From positions 123,070 through 187,069 of IMG/VR virus record IMGVR_UViG_3300022752_005671: 64,000 nt of DNA; one strand, 5' to 3'. Made by a program: the position numbers and the translations under genes. A model generated the notes under the pieces. That model was not told the DNA's origin and ran no database searches. It worked only from the letters and a program-made list of their open reading frames with translations. The stretch comes from a virus. Below, one piece after another: positions 20,101 to 28,380 of the stretch (positions are counted from its first letter, which is position 1; each line of letters starts with the position of its first letter).

Positions 20101-22413
20101 GCAAAAGATGTTCTTGAATCTTTGACTGGAGTATCTCAATCTGGAGATATTTCGCAAGAAGAAGATTCCATTCCTGGTTCTTCATTAACGTCTATTGCTC
20201 CGCTGGACGGACAATCATGGGGAACTTTCACAACTCCTGATGAAATGTTCGGTACACCAAGCGTGGGATTTACTATATTGTTTTTCCTCCTTATGCTTGC
20301 AGTTATTGTCGCGGCATCAATTTTAGGCTCGCCTCCTAAAACTGCCGTCGACGTTCAAGAATCTAAAAGAAAAGCATCTAGAACTCCTAGTGGTGAACTT
20401 GTTTTAGGAAGTTATAGACTTGACCAAGGATCTTTTATCGTTGAAAATGCAATGGGAATTCGCGCGACGAACAATCCTTTTTCAAGGTGTTTATCAGTCG
20501 GGTTGAAGGCGTTCTTTTTAGGAGTTTCAAATGCAAACATCAGCGACGACGACTTGGCTCTAGGAGTTTTAGGCATAGGAGTAGCTGGTTTGATAGGTGA
20601 TGGATCAAAGATAGGAGCTAGCCTCGTCGTAATGAGAACGATAATACGCTCTGGTTTAGTCGTGGCTCAACGAATTGAACAAATATTGAAATCATCACCA
20701 GATCCTGCTTTAGCAGCAGCACAAATCGCATTGAGCGTGTTCAGCTTATTTAAATCTTCTAAACTTGTCGGAGCAATAAACACTTTTTCTCAACTAGGGG
20801 ACGTGATAATAGACAGGCAAGAGGCAATCAAAGATGGAGTTTTAGCTTCTCTCACAACTGATAGGTCTAGCGTCGTGCCGTTACCGGATTCTTTGGATCC
20901 AGGAAAAGCCAATTCGACTGTGATAAAAAACAGATTGTCTTATTTCGATCCAAAAAAAGGTTTCATTTTCAATTCAGAGCTTGCTTGGGCATCAAAAAGA
21001 GCTCCTTCTTTATATCTCATACCTACATCTATTTTAGGATTGCAAAACTTTTCAAATACGAAGCCTAATGGTAGCTCTTTACAAGCATTTGCAGGTGCCG
21101 CAAAATTGTCTTTAGCAGGTAAAGACGACAAGTCTTATGCAACAAAAGTTTATAATTCTACGATCGACGGAAGGATTTCTAACGACGTTAGAGTGTTGTT
21201 AGAAAACAAGTTAGATGCCGAATATGTTCCGTTTTATTTTCATGACGTAAGAACAAATGAAATAGTTTCTTTCCACGCGTTTTTACAAAGTTTAGGTGAT
21301 AATTTCTCAGTATCTTATGAATCAGTGGAAGGATTTGGTAGAGTAGAACCAGTAAAGATTTATAAAGGAACTCAAAGAAAAATTGATTTTAGCTTTACAA
21401 TAGCTGCAACTAGTAAAGATGACTTTGATCACATGTGGTTTAAAATCAACAAATTAGTCACATTGGCATATCCTCAATACACATCAGGAAGAACCCTTGT
21501 TGGTGAAAACTTTCAATTCAAGGCTCCATTCAGTCAAATGATAGGAGCATCGCCGTTGGTTAGATTACGTTTAGGAGATTTGTTCCACTCTAATTATTCA
21601 AGATTTGCGCTGGCAAGATTGTTCGGCGCCACGGATGGAAACATGTCTATTCCCAAAGTTGACGAGCCCGCCACCGCCGTCGATTTAACTGCAGGTATTT
21701 GGGGGGGAAATGATGAACAAAAAAAGAAAGCAGCAAAATGGGCAGCAGCGCTACAATATTTTGATCCTGGAACTTCGAATGATGAAGGTAATGCAACTCA
21801 ACATTTTATAGATAAAACTGTAGTCATTAAGCAAAAATGCATCGAAGGTGAAGCAGATCTTATAGCTGCTGGATTAACAGACGCCAAACAAGTAGTTGAA
21901 GCAAGAATTGCTACCGCAGTTAATGGAATTTATCTTGTTGACATTAAATTTAAAAAAGGAGCGCCAGCTCAATCATCTAGTCCCGGAGACGTCGAATCTG
22001 CTGCAGTAAGTGAAGAAACTGGTGAATTTAAACAAAAACGATACACTAGACAAGCTTTCGAAAGGTTAACAGATAAATCGCTTCAAGAACTTGTTGGAGG
22101 TGACGCTCCGGTACCAGATCCAGAAGGTGCCCTTAACGCTCTTGTAGACTTTATGAATCCTGATAAAAACGTAATTGTTAAATCGTTCGAATCGGCTGGA
22201 GGTAAGGGGCTGGCTGGTGTGATTGAGTCTATGAGTTTTGACTGGTATTCTGGTACGACATGGGAAGTTGAACCTGGGTCAGTTGCACCGAAAATGTGTA
22301 AAGTAACAGTTTCATTCTCACCGATCCATGATATCACTCCTGGAATTGATAGCAAGGGATATAATAGATCTCCTATTTATCCTGTCGGTAACGCGATGAA
22401 TGGTAGGACATAA
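17131..22413 (+). CDS. Giant baseplate structural protein (tail tube cap-like C-terminal region) with N-terminal repeats and a TM segment
   Basis: 1760 residues. The C-terminal third (about residues 1360-1500) contains VPFYFHDVRTNEIVSFHAFL, FSFTIAATSKDDFDHMWFK, LAYPQYTSGRT and SPLVRLRLGDLFHSNYSRF, a pattern resembling T4 gp48/gp54-type baseplate tube-cap proteins. The first 700 residues are low in complexity and Pro/Ser/Lys-rich and contain at least three degenerate repeats (starting near residues 175, 363 and 529) of the form (H/Y)R(T/K)S-F followed by LNPNE(Y/F)FKKP-like text in two of them. Residues about 1045-1069 form a strongly hydrophobic helix (GFTILFFLLMLAVIVAASIL), unusual in a baseplate protein. 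A middle region near 1110-1260 is also helical and hydrophobic. Function in the baseplate is inferred from the C-terminal similarity and gene order. Confidence 0.7.
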   Translation: MSGTKTGNKGFVNPTDGKVYTVDPVLNGEDGINSDPKTYDPGDMTVDKSVKDIGKKTKITLGTYLSKATKGEVDPYTNVPNKYSIDPSSSSTLPLSLTDNGYPTPPSPTENSEKFAGNLPSSFSQDFASLNQDGQKIKKGLSSVDVPDGHTLLSQAHGVSSPVSSYQNLAFSPQHRTSFVSFSDFKSPPKKLNVSLINLPNEYFKKPNEEAVIPDLLSLDLKKAVQKVSTLTNGVDLESPGAKNVYPVSVPVPEAFNFENLASLTTAEGKYPAPLTVPTGQNKDIFTENPGKSTSDTFAAATSKVDKITTLISKGKKPEIENSILLDGNRLFFKAISVDSNTKIVSLEGPLKNYTEEALKPQYRTSQFVPSNTDILSPGPFDPSLLDYSNTTFTKPGDSTNVNSLNIKKQLKDIFSIAGSLTTKNFYPVSVTALPSITSIKVSDSESAPLTTPNNQNASIFSNDLTSGYSYSKNWPLLWNVIPAESFKKGKSKGKDDAATGNNLVSKEQLDKQGSTIRVYQAWSTEPQYRKSFVNFSDFKTPPKTLDISLINLPNEFFKKPDEEAVVPGLLTLDLKTAVQKAATLTGGTDQESPGLKNKYSIIIKDFKLDDLFSITTNGYPSPLTIADSNEKFDNNLPSSFSERFSSVSSLLKKGKKETGIADGNDLLKNTITTDKFGFTKLNIVLQPYFEKVAQTNFFYPDISNSGLSKDTNQVSFLEKEINVLSPTPNFFPKINIVKTLGKYYGNPGDIIEKDPVTLAELRNKPAEITQQNQYAVSPPPSGIFGNFLTPISNPDTKLPIPLSDAGKGSFISRDLIKPLSKDPSVENFSKGKETPGSFEESAPGVPKVYNGNTLLAKGIPGSDAEAAKIAASGQVVGMQITPGIDPANPLYNYVGGRGSSILEIGNNRFLRGNRPASQFNVALKLSDGRAVSHLKMAQVGTGLLQRAAAEIPAWTADKFNPTGIEASIGSIIPSVAQLGILKVDNALLEAKDVLESLTGVSQSGDISQEEDSIPGSSLTSIAPLDGQSWGTFTTPDEMFGTPSVGFTILFFLLMLAVIVAASILGSPPKTAVDVQESKRKASRTPSGELVLGSYRLDQGSFIVENAMGIRATNNPFSRCLSVGLKAFFLGVSNANISDDDLALGVLGIGVAGLIGDGSKIGASLVVMRTIIRSGLVVAQRIEQILKSSPDPALAAAQIALSVFSLFKSSKLVGAINTFSQLGDVIIDRQEAIKDGVLASLTTDRSSVVPLPDSLDPGKANSTVIKNRLSYFDPKKGFIFNSELAWASKRAPSLYLIPTSILGLQNFSNTKPNGSSLQAFAGAAKLSLAGKDDKSYATKVYNSTIDGRISNDVRVLLENKLDAEYVPFYFHDVRTNEIVSFHAFLQSLGDNFSVSYESVEGFGRVEPVKIYKGTQRKIDFSFTIAATSKDDFDHMWFKINKLVTLAYPQYTSGRTLVGENFQFKAPFSQMIGASPLVRLRLGDLFHSNYSRFALARLFGATDGNMSIPKVDEPATAVDLTAGIWGGNDEQKKKAAKWAAALQYFDPGTSNDEGNATQHFIDKTVVIKQKCIEGEADLIAAGLTDAKQVVEARIATAVNGIYLVDIKFKKGAPAQSSSPGDVESAAVSEETGEFKQKRYTRQAFERLTDKSLQELVGGDAPVPDPEGALNALVDFMNPDKNVIVKSFESAGGKGLAGVIESMSFDWYSGTTWEVEPGSVAPKMCKVTVSFSPIHDITPGIDSKGYNRSPIYPVGNAMNGRT

Positions 22414-22415
22414 AC

Positions 22416-22715
22416 ATGGCAGCATTTAGTCGATACAGGACCTCTCCGAAACTTGGATTTAGCTTTCAGTATGGAACGTATAGAGGAATTGCTGCAGTAA
22501 GAAATGCAGTTGCCGCTGGGCTAATTCCAATAAATCAAACAATAACGTTGGCAGAAAATCAACGATTGGATCAGCTTGCTGCAATATATTACAAAGATGC
22601 AAGATTTTGGTGGGTTCTTGCCGCGGCGTCTGACATCGGGTGGGGCTTGCAAGTTCCTCCTGGGACAATAATAAACATTCCTGATATTAACGCTGTCGCA
22701 GCAATAGTTGCATAA
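22416..22715 (+). CDS. LysM-like baseplate protein (T4 gp53/tail protein X-like)
   Basis: 99 residues. The segment LAENQRLDQLAAIYYKDARFWWVLAA... ending in VPPGTIINIPD is a LysM-type fold characteristic of small phage baseplate proteins such as T4 gp53 and P2 gpX, which bind peptidoglycan or join wedge to hub. It starts 2 bases after the previous stop and is followed after 9 bases by the large hub-like gene, so it belongs to the baseplate operon. Confidence 0.78.
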   Translation: MAAFSRYRTSPKLGFSFQYGTYRGIAAVRNAVAAGLIPINQTITLAENQRLDQLAAIYYKDARFWWVLAAASDIGWGLQVPPGTIINIPDINAVAAIVA

Positions 22716-22724
22716 TAAACGTTT

Positions 22725-25700
22725 ATGAAAAAGCTTGATGAAATCTTAGGTCCTAAAAAATCTTTACAAGATTTATACACGGATTTTAAAACGTCAGATG
22801 AAATTGCTCTAGAAAATTTTGAATCCAATAATCCTGGTGAAGACAGGAGCAAATATGCTTCAATAAAAAATTTGCTATTCCCTAGATCACCGGACGGAAT
22901 ACTTTCCGGAGAAAACTTATGGAAAAAAATTCAAGAGTTAGCAACACCAACTGGTGATGAAGACGATGATGCAAATGCTCAATTTATTGCAAGCAAAATT
23001 AGACTTTATCATTATGGTGGACACAGCGTCGATGGTGATTCTAAAGGAAGTCCAGAAGCAGCAAAGGAAATTTCTGAATTTTATAAAGCCCGCGGAGGAA
23101 GACCATCTGCATATAATTGTGCCCAAGCAAACGGATTTGAACATGTCGATGATCCTTTAACCGAAATAATTAAAAGAGCAGTTTCTGAAGTTTTAAATGG
23201 GCTTGGTGAAGAAGCATATATGAAGTCTGCAGTGACCATGATTTTGGTCGATGAACCATCCATAGACTTAAAAATTAGAAATGCTGGTATAACATCTACA
23301 TTCATCAATTACATGCCAGGAATCATGGCTTCTCAAATGGTTCCATTCTTGGATGTTAGGTTTTCTTTGCAAAGAAATGGTTCTGGAAATCTCGGGCAGA
23401 CAACAATGACGCCTATAAAATTTTTATTAGGTGCACAAGACGTTCCAATAGAAGGAGCTAAAGAAGCGACTCGATACATTTATGATGCTTATACTGCGAA
23501 GAAATTTAAACAACAAATACAAACTAGCATGGGAGATATTGAAGAAAACATAGCGAGAGCTCAAAAAGCTAATGCCGGAGGAAAAGCAGTTCAGGCTAAT
23601 AATCCACAAAAAAATAAAACTAAACCTACAGCTGAGATTAAACAATTTTCTGAACAAATTACAACAACCGGAATGGAAATGTTTTTAATGCCACAAACTT
23701 TGATCAATATGGATTATGATCAAGAAACAGTTCCAAGATACAATCCAGTTTTAAATGCGACTCTTCCATTCGGAACAATACTTTCTTTTACAATAAACGT
23801 TACTTCAGCTGGCCACGGCGTTTTTTCATACAAAACTGGAACTTTAACGTTAAAGATTTTTGATCGATCTCGTTTAGTAGAAATTGCTGATTTTTTAAAT
23901 CCAAAGTTGTATGGAAAAGCCACATTATGGATGACGTATGGATGGAGAGCTCCTCATCAATCCAACGGAGACGATAGAAATGAATATCTAGCGATGATCA
24001 ACGAAAATATGTTGAAAAGAGAAGCTTATGGAATATCAAATTCTTCAATTTCAATTGGAGATGATGGAACTGCAACTGTAACGCTACAGTTGTTTATGAA
24101 ATTTTCTAATGAACTTTCTCAAGCTACTCCGACTCTAGGCTCCGCACAATTTGAAATTGAACAAACAAAAATTGAAAGCAAGATGGCGGAAATTAAATTA
24201 ATAGCTCAAAAGTTGGGTTTAGGATCCACAGACGTTGCAGAAATTAGAGGTGGTATGGTCATCGGCGCAGCGCTGAATGGAACTATTCCAACAGGAGATC
24301 CTGCAGTATTGAGACAAGAACTTCTAACCATCTCAAATGGATTTTCAAATCAAACAGATCCAGACGTAACAAAGTTTCTACAATTAGCTGGAGAACTTTA
24401 TTCCATCGCTCAAGGTTCGAACAAAGCCTCCGGCGCTTCTGCTTTAGATACTGCTGCGCAACAAACGACTGAAAACAGATTTGACGTTATAAAAGGAGGA
24501 AATGATCTTGATGTTTGGTCTGTTCCACACGGCAATGGAAACGATAAATTTAAAGATGATGAAACGGAAAACGGATTCGTTCATCCTTTACAAAAAATGC
24601 AAAAACTTTTGTCGGACAGAAACATAACGTATACTAGAGATGGGCGTCAATTAACAGACAATACATTCGGCGGTTTCGGAACGATTTCTTTTGCAAGGTT
24701 AATCGCAACCTATTTAGCGACAACAGCACTTACGATTCAAAACAATGCTGTCGTAGTAGATGAATATCAAATCATCTTTTATAAACTTAATGATCTCGCA
24801 GGTCCTGTCGCAGGAATAAACATAGGAGAGTTTCCTATTGATATGTCAAGATTACTGAAAGCATATTCAGAAGCAATCGTAAAACAAAAAGGCGAAAATA
24901 TGACTTTCTTAAATTTTTTAGAGATTGTCAGAGGGTCTCAAATTAACAATCAGAGACATCACGCTTACGGATTCAGCGATTTGTATGACGCAGAAGGAAA
25001 ATTAAACAACCAGCAAGGAACTGCATCGTCTAATTTATTACAAAGGCAGCTACAAAATCAAGGATTAGGAGGAAGCTTTGTTCTACCTTCTATAGATTTC
25101 TATGTAGAAACAGTAAATTCTTCTGAAGACAATTCTGTGACGGATTTATTAACAACGTTTGAAGTTTCATCAGTGTTTTCTACAAAAGGATATACTCCCG
25201 AAGGATTTAAAAAAATTCTTAGAATTCACATTTATGATAAAGCAACAATTCCTCATAAAGCTGCATCTAGCATATTAAAAAGTGCCGTTGAAGGTTCGTA
25301 TGTAGAAATTGATAATGCGTACATGAGAAAAATTAGATCCCAAGCCGATGCTGCAATTCAAGAGATTAATGATAAAGAAAGACAAATCTCTGAAAGAAAT
25401 AAAAAAGTTGGAGAACTTACAGATCCTAAATCAAAAAAATTTACTGCTAGCGAAGTAAAAATAAATGAAGATAATGTTACTTTTACAGTAGCTGATAAAC
25501 CATACACGGCAAAAACTCGTCAAATTAGTTTTGAAGATGGAAAAGGCCGTCCTCGTTTCGAGCTGGCTAAAAGAGAAATATCTAGCCTTGTTCCGACAAT
25601 AACAATTGGAACAAATGGAACTACGATTAAAAGCGTAAATTATGGTTCAGAACAAGACGCAAAGCTTGCAACCATCATGATGCTAAGAAACAGTGATGGC

Positions 25701-26072
25701 TCTGAAAATACGTCTTCTCCAAATGGAAGTTCTTCTGGCGACCTGCCCCTTAGGGTCATACCCGGATCATTATCCATTACGACCTTAGGTTGTCCGTTAC
25801 TTGAATACATGCAACAATTTTTTATAGATCTTGGAACAGGAACGACAATTGATAATTTATACAACATAACAAGTTTAACTCACAATATTTCTCCTGGAAA
25901 TTTCACGTCAGATGTAAAGTTCACATTCGCTGATGCTTATGGAAAGTACGAAAGCCCGCAAGACGCCACCACTAAACTTACTGCAGATGTTCAAAGAATT
26001 GCTAAACAAGCTAAAGAAGCAACAGAAGCTAAGGCCCGCGCTGGACAAGGATCCGCCCCGGCTAAAAAATAA
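22725..26072 (+). CDS. Large baseplate hub-like protein
   Basis: 1115 residues. Recognisable parts are an internal beta-rich segment with GTILSFTINVTSAGHGVFSY and LTLKIFDRSRLVEIADFL (about residues 345-385), YGKATLWMTYGWRAP (about 395-410), and a C-terminal hub-like domain with RVIPGSLSITTLGCPLL, FFIDLGTGTTIDNLYNITSL and FTFADAYGKYESP, as found in gp27-type hub proteins. A Lys/Gln-rich coiled coil lies at about 880-920. It would form the central hub between spike and tube. It is several times longer than T4 gp27 (391 residues), suggesting added domains. Last gene of the tail module. Confidence 0.65.
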   Translation: MKKLDEILGPKKSLQDLYTDFKTSDEIALENFESNNPGEDRSKYASIKNLLFPRSPDGILSGENLWKKIQELATPTGDEDDDANAQFIASKIRLYHYGGHSVDGDSKGSPEAAKEISEFYKARGGRPSAYNCAQANGFEHVDDPLTEIIKRAVSEVLNGLGEEAYMKSAVTMILVDEPSIDLKIRNAGITSTFINYMPGIMASQMVPFLDVRFSLQRNGSGNLGQTTMTPIKFLLGAQDVPIEGAKEATRYIYDAYTAKKFKQQIQTSMGDIEENIARAQKANAGGKAVQANNPQKNKTKPTAEIKQFSEQITTTGMEMFLMPQTLINMDYDQETVPRYNPVLNATLPFGTILSFTINVTSAGHGVFSYKTGTLTLKIFDRSRLVEIADFLNPKLYGKATLWMTYGWRAPHQSNGDDRNEYLAMINENMLKREAYGISNSSISIGDDGTATVTLQLFMKFSNELSQATPTLGSAQFEIEQTKIESKMAEIKLIAQKLGLGSTDVAEIRGGMVIGAALNGTIPTGDPAVLRQELLTISNGFSNQTDPDVTKFLQLAGELYSIAQGSNKASGASALDTAAQQTTENRFDVIKGGNDLDVWSVPHGNGNDKFKDDETENGFVHPLQKMQKLLSDRNITYTRDGRQLTDNTFGGFGTISFARLIATYLATTALTIQNNAVVVDEYQIIFYKLNDLAGPVAGINIGEFPIDMSRLLKAYSEAIVKQKGENMTFLNFLEIVRGSQINNQRHHAYGFSDLYDAEGKLNNQQGTASSNLLQRQLQNQGLGGSFVLPSIDFYVETVNSSEDNSVTDLLTTFEVSSVFSTKGYTPEGFKKILRIHIYDKATIPHKAASSILKSAVEGSYVEIDNAYMRKIRSQADAAIQEINDKERQISERNKKVGELTDPKSKKFTASEVKINEDNVTFTVADKPYTAKTRQISFEDGKGRPRFELAKREISSLVPTITIGTNGTTIKSVNYGSEQDAKLATIMMLRNSDGSENTSSPNGSSSGDLPLRVIPGSLSITTLGCPLLEYMQQFFIDLGTGTTIDNLYNITSLTHNISPGNFTSDVKFTFADAYGKYESPQDATTKLTADVQRIAKQAKEATEAKARAGQGSAPAKK

Positions 26073-26126
26073 AAATTACGTTGAATCTTTCTTTGTTTCT
26101 GTTTTTATGTAAATTTTTTTTGCTTG

Positions 26127-26136
26127 TTGTTATGAT
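26127..26136 (+). promoter_or_regulatory. Possible extended -10 promoter element
   Basis: TGTTATGAT near 26128-26136 fits an extended -10 (TGnTATRAT) upstream of the ATG at 26145, at the junction between tail and replication modules. The distance to the ATG is very short (leaderless or near-leaderless mRNA), and no -35 is visible, so this is weak. Confidence 0.2.
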
Positions 26137-26144
26137 CCATCATA

Positions 26145-27335
26145 ATGAATGTCATTATAGGATCTAATCTTTTAGGATCCAAGAAAAATCTATCGTTATC
26201 TACTGACGGGGTTTCATGGGTAGAAAAAATCCAAAATGATTCTTGGTGTCTGTCAGGAGAGATCAAACAAGATCACGATTTTTGTTTGGACACAGTGAGC
26301 CGACTGAATCACATGCCACCGTCTCCTACGGTTCATGAAAAATATAAAAAGTCCATGCATTCATTGATGGAAGGTAATCCTCCTTGGTCAATGATTCTTC
26401 CTAAACAAGAATATAAAAAGTTTTTTGATGACATCATCAATTACTCCAAAGAACTAAAAAATGCAGAAACAGATTACTATCTAAATGCGTGGGTTCCTGG
26501 AAATAAAATTTTAAACATGATTAAACCAGCCAAAACAGATGCTGGAAAGATCAATGACATCGTTTCAACTTCTGCAGTAAATTCTCATGTCGTTGAAACT
26601 TTTCGTCCTCGATCAGGAGGATATGCTTTTCCCGTAACGTATGATCGGTTTGGAACAGTTACTGGTCGCCTTGTCGTTTCGTCTGGGCCGAGCATTCTGT
26701 TGTTAAAGAAGAATTACAGGAACATCTTAAAGCCTTCATTTCCAGATGGAAAAATTGTATCATTGGATTTTTCTTCTTTAGAAGCAAGAATCTTATTGTA
26801 TGAATCAGGCAACGATTGTTCTGAACCTGATTTATATCAGATGCTTTCGAACAAATTCGGCGGAATGTCAAGGGAGATGGTGAAAGCAGCAGTTCTCGCT
26901 GTTCTGTACGGATCTTCAAAATCAGCTGTCGCCCTTCACCTTGGAACATCTGAAGAAAAGATTGCAAAATTGATTGTTCAAATTGAAGATTACATCAGTA
27001 CAAAGTCTTTATTAAAAAGATTAAAACAAGAACACAAAACGACTGGATTCATCAAAAACAGATTTGGAAGAAAAATTCCTGTTGATCGAATGCAAGACAA
27101 CATATTCATCAACTATTATGCTCAAAGCACAGGCGTTGACGTATCATTGATGGGATTTTCAAATATCATGGATGTTTTAGGAATTGAAGGTATAAGACCA
27201 ATATTTGTTCTTCACGACGCGTTGATTCTTGACGTCCACCCAGATAGACTTGCTGATGTATCCAACGTTTCAAAAACAAAGGTTCATGGGTATGATCAGG
27301 AATTTCCAATAAAATTCGAAGAAATTTCGATGTAA
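26145..27335 (+). CDS. Short family A DNA polymerase-like protein (polymerase domain only)
   Basis: 396 residues with the family A polymerase signature and no 3'-5' exonuclease domain. Visible parts are the TGRL motif (about residue 171), motif A LDFSSLEARI with catalytic D208, motif B REMVKAAVLAVLYG starting at 243, and motif C LHDAL at 356-360. In motif C the usual His-Asp-Glu is His-Asp-Ala: the essential Asp (D358) is kept and the Glu is replaced. The first 150 residues are not recognised. Because the phage also encodes a DnaE-type polymerase, this one may do gap filling, primer replacement or repair. It opens the replication module. Length is well below T7 gp5 (704) or Pol I. Confidence 0.82.
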   Translation: MNVIIGSNLLGSKKNLSLSTDGVSWVEKIQNDSWCLSGEIKQDHDFCLDTVSRLNHMPPSPTVHEKYKKSMHSLMEGNPPWSMILPKQEYKKFFDDIINYSKELKNAETDYYLNAWVPGNKILNMIKPAKTDAGKINDIVSTSAVNSHVVETFRPRSGGYAFPVTYDRFGTVTGRLVVSSGPSILLLKKNYRNILKPSFPDGKIVSLDFSSLEARILLYESGNDCSEPDLYQMLSNKFGGMSREMVKAAVLAVLYGSSKSAVALHLGTSEEKIAKLIVQIEDYISTKSLLKRLKQEHKTTGFIKNRFGRKIPVDRMQDNIFINYYAQSTGVDVSLMGFSNIMDVLGIEGIRPIFVLHDALILDVHPDRLADVSNVSKTKVHGYDQEFPIKFEEISM

Positions 27336-27376
27336 AAACTTGTACAGAAATTTAAAAAGAATTACGATATGTCATT

Positions 27377-27961
27377 ATGTCATTAACACCTGAAGATATT
27401 GCTGCGAATTTTGATAAGTTTCGTTCTCTTTGCGAGAAGCTTGGTGATCGATCAGAAGCTGCATTGGCAATGGTTGATCATCTAGGCGAACGATTGGCGG
27501 TTTGTCCTGCTTCAAGTCGAAAAGATTTTCATGCAGCATTTCCTGGTGGGTTGGTTGATCATTCTCTTCGTGTTCTTTCCAATGCGATGAAACTTTGTAA
27601 AGCTTTCGGTTGGGAAGTTCAAAAAGATTCACTCATCATTGGTTGTCTCTTCCACGACCTAGGTAAGGTAGGCGACCATGAAAAGGACTACTACGTCCCG
27701 CAGGATTCAGATTGGCACCGCGAGAAGCTTGGCGAGATGTATAAGCATAATAAGGACATGCAATACATGACAGTTCCAGATCGAGGGGTCTGGTTATGTC
27801 AATATTTTGGGTTGAAGTTGACGCAAGCGGAATGGTTGGCAATCAAGCTGAATGATGGTCAGTATGATGATACAAATGCTCCGTATAAGATGAAAGAGCC
27901 AAAATTAGCTGACATCGTTCACATGGCTGATGTTATCTCTACGAAGCAAGAAAAAGAGTGA
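27377..27961 (+). CDS. HD-domain phosphohydrolase
   Basis: 194 residues. HD-superfamily metal-binding residues are visible: H in GGLVDHSLRV (about residue 56), HD in CLFHDLGKVGDHEK (about 93-94), H in EMYKHNKD, and D in LADIVHMADVIS near the C-terminus. Such phage HD proteins act on nucleotides or nucleotide signals; the substrate cannot be told. It lies between the polymerase and the SSB gene. Codon use is of the better-expressed type. Confidence 0.8.
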   Translation: MSLTPEDIAANFDKFRSLCEKLGDRSEAALAMVDHLGERLAVCPASSRKDFHAAFPGGLVDHSLRVLSNAMKLCKAFGWEVQKDSLIIGCLFHDLGKVGDHEKDYYVPQDSDWHREKLGEMYKHNKDMQYMTVPDRGVWLCQYFGLKLTQAEWLAIKLNDGQYDDTNAPYKMKEPKLADIVHMADVISTKQEKE

Positions 27962-27980
27962 TCTGCATACTTAATTGATC

Positions 27981-28265
27981 ATGGATTCAAACTTTAGAGA
28001 TTACGTCAGATTAATAATACAAGAAATTTTATCTGAGAATCCGCGAACTGCTTCGCAACTTGTTTCTGATCCAAAAAAATCAGACGTTAAGTCCAAGCAC
28101 AAAGAGGATGAGGACTTGGAAAAGGAAATTGAAGAGTTCAGCAGCGTTGCTGGAGGATCTATCCAGGGATTTACACTTCCTTTGGGGATGAGCCCAGATA
28201 TGCCCGTTGCAGGTTCTAAAAAGCGCAAGAAAAATCCAAAGCGCAAGAACCCAAGTTGGGTGTGA
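27981..28265 (+). CDS. Small leader-family protein with basic C-terminus
   Basis: 94 residues from ATG 27981. The N-terminus (DSNFRDYVRLIIQEILSE) resembles the shared amphipathic leader (hydrophobic-hydrophobic-x-Glu) found on several other small proteins in this window. The middle is acidic and Lys/Glu-rich, and the C-terminus (KKRKKNPKRKNPSW) is strongly basic, compatible with nucleic-acid binding. Function unknown; a capsid-targeted DNA-associated protein is one possibility. Confidence 0.6.
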   Translation: MDSNFRDYVRLIIQEILSENPRTASQLVSDPKKSDVKSKHKEDEDLEKEIEEFSSVAGGSIQGFTLPLGMSPDMPVAGSKKRKKNPKRKNPSWV

Positions 28266-28301
28266 ATAAAAGCGTTGAACACAAAATAAAGTTTGTGGTA
28301 G

Positions 28302-28377
28302 GGTAATCATTACCTGCAATCAAGCAGGGTAGTATTCCTGCCACAGGTACGGAATAGGAAAAGGAAAAGGAAAAAAT
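28302..28377 (+). promoter_or_regulatory. Structured 5' leader of the SSB gene (possible autogenous operator)
   Basis: Within 80 bases upstream of the SSB start lie three adjacent inverted repeats: GGTAA/TTACC (28302-28314), CCTGC/GCAGG (28313-28328) and CCTG/CAGG (28337-28347). The first two share bases and are mutually exclusive or could form a pseudoknot. A purine-only run with AGGAAA repeats leads to the ATG. T4 gp32 represses its own translation by binding a 5' pseudoknot plus an unstructured stretch; the layout here is similar, but regulation is inferred. Confidence 0.45.
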
Positions 28378-28380
28378 ATT

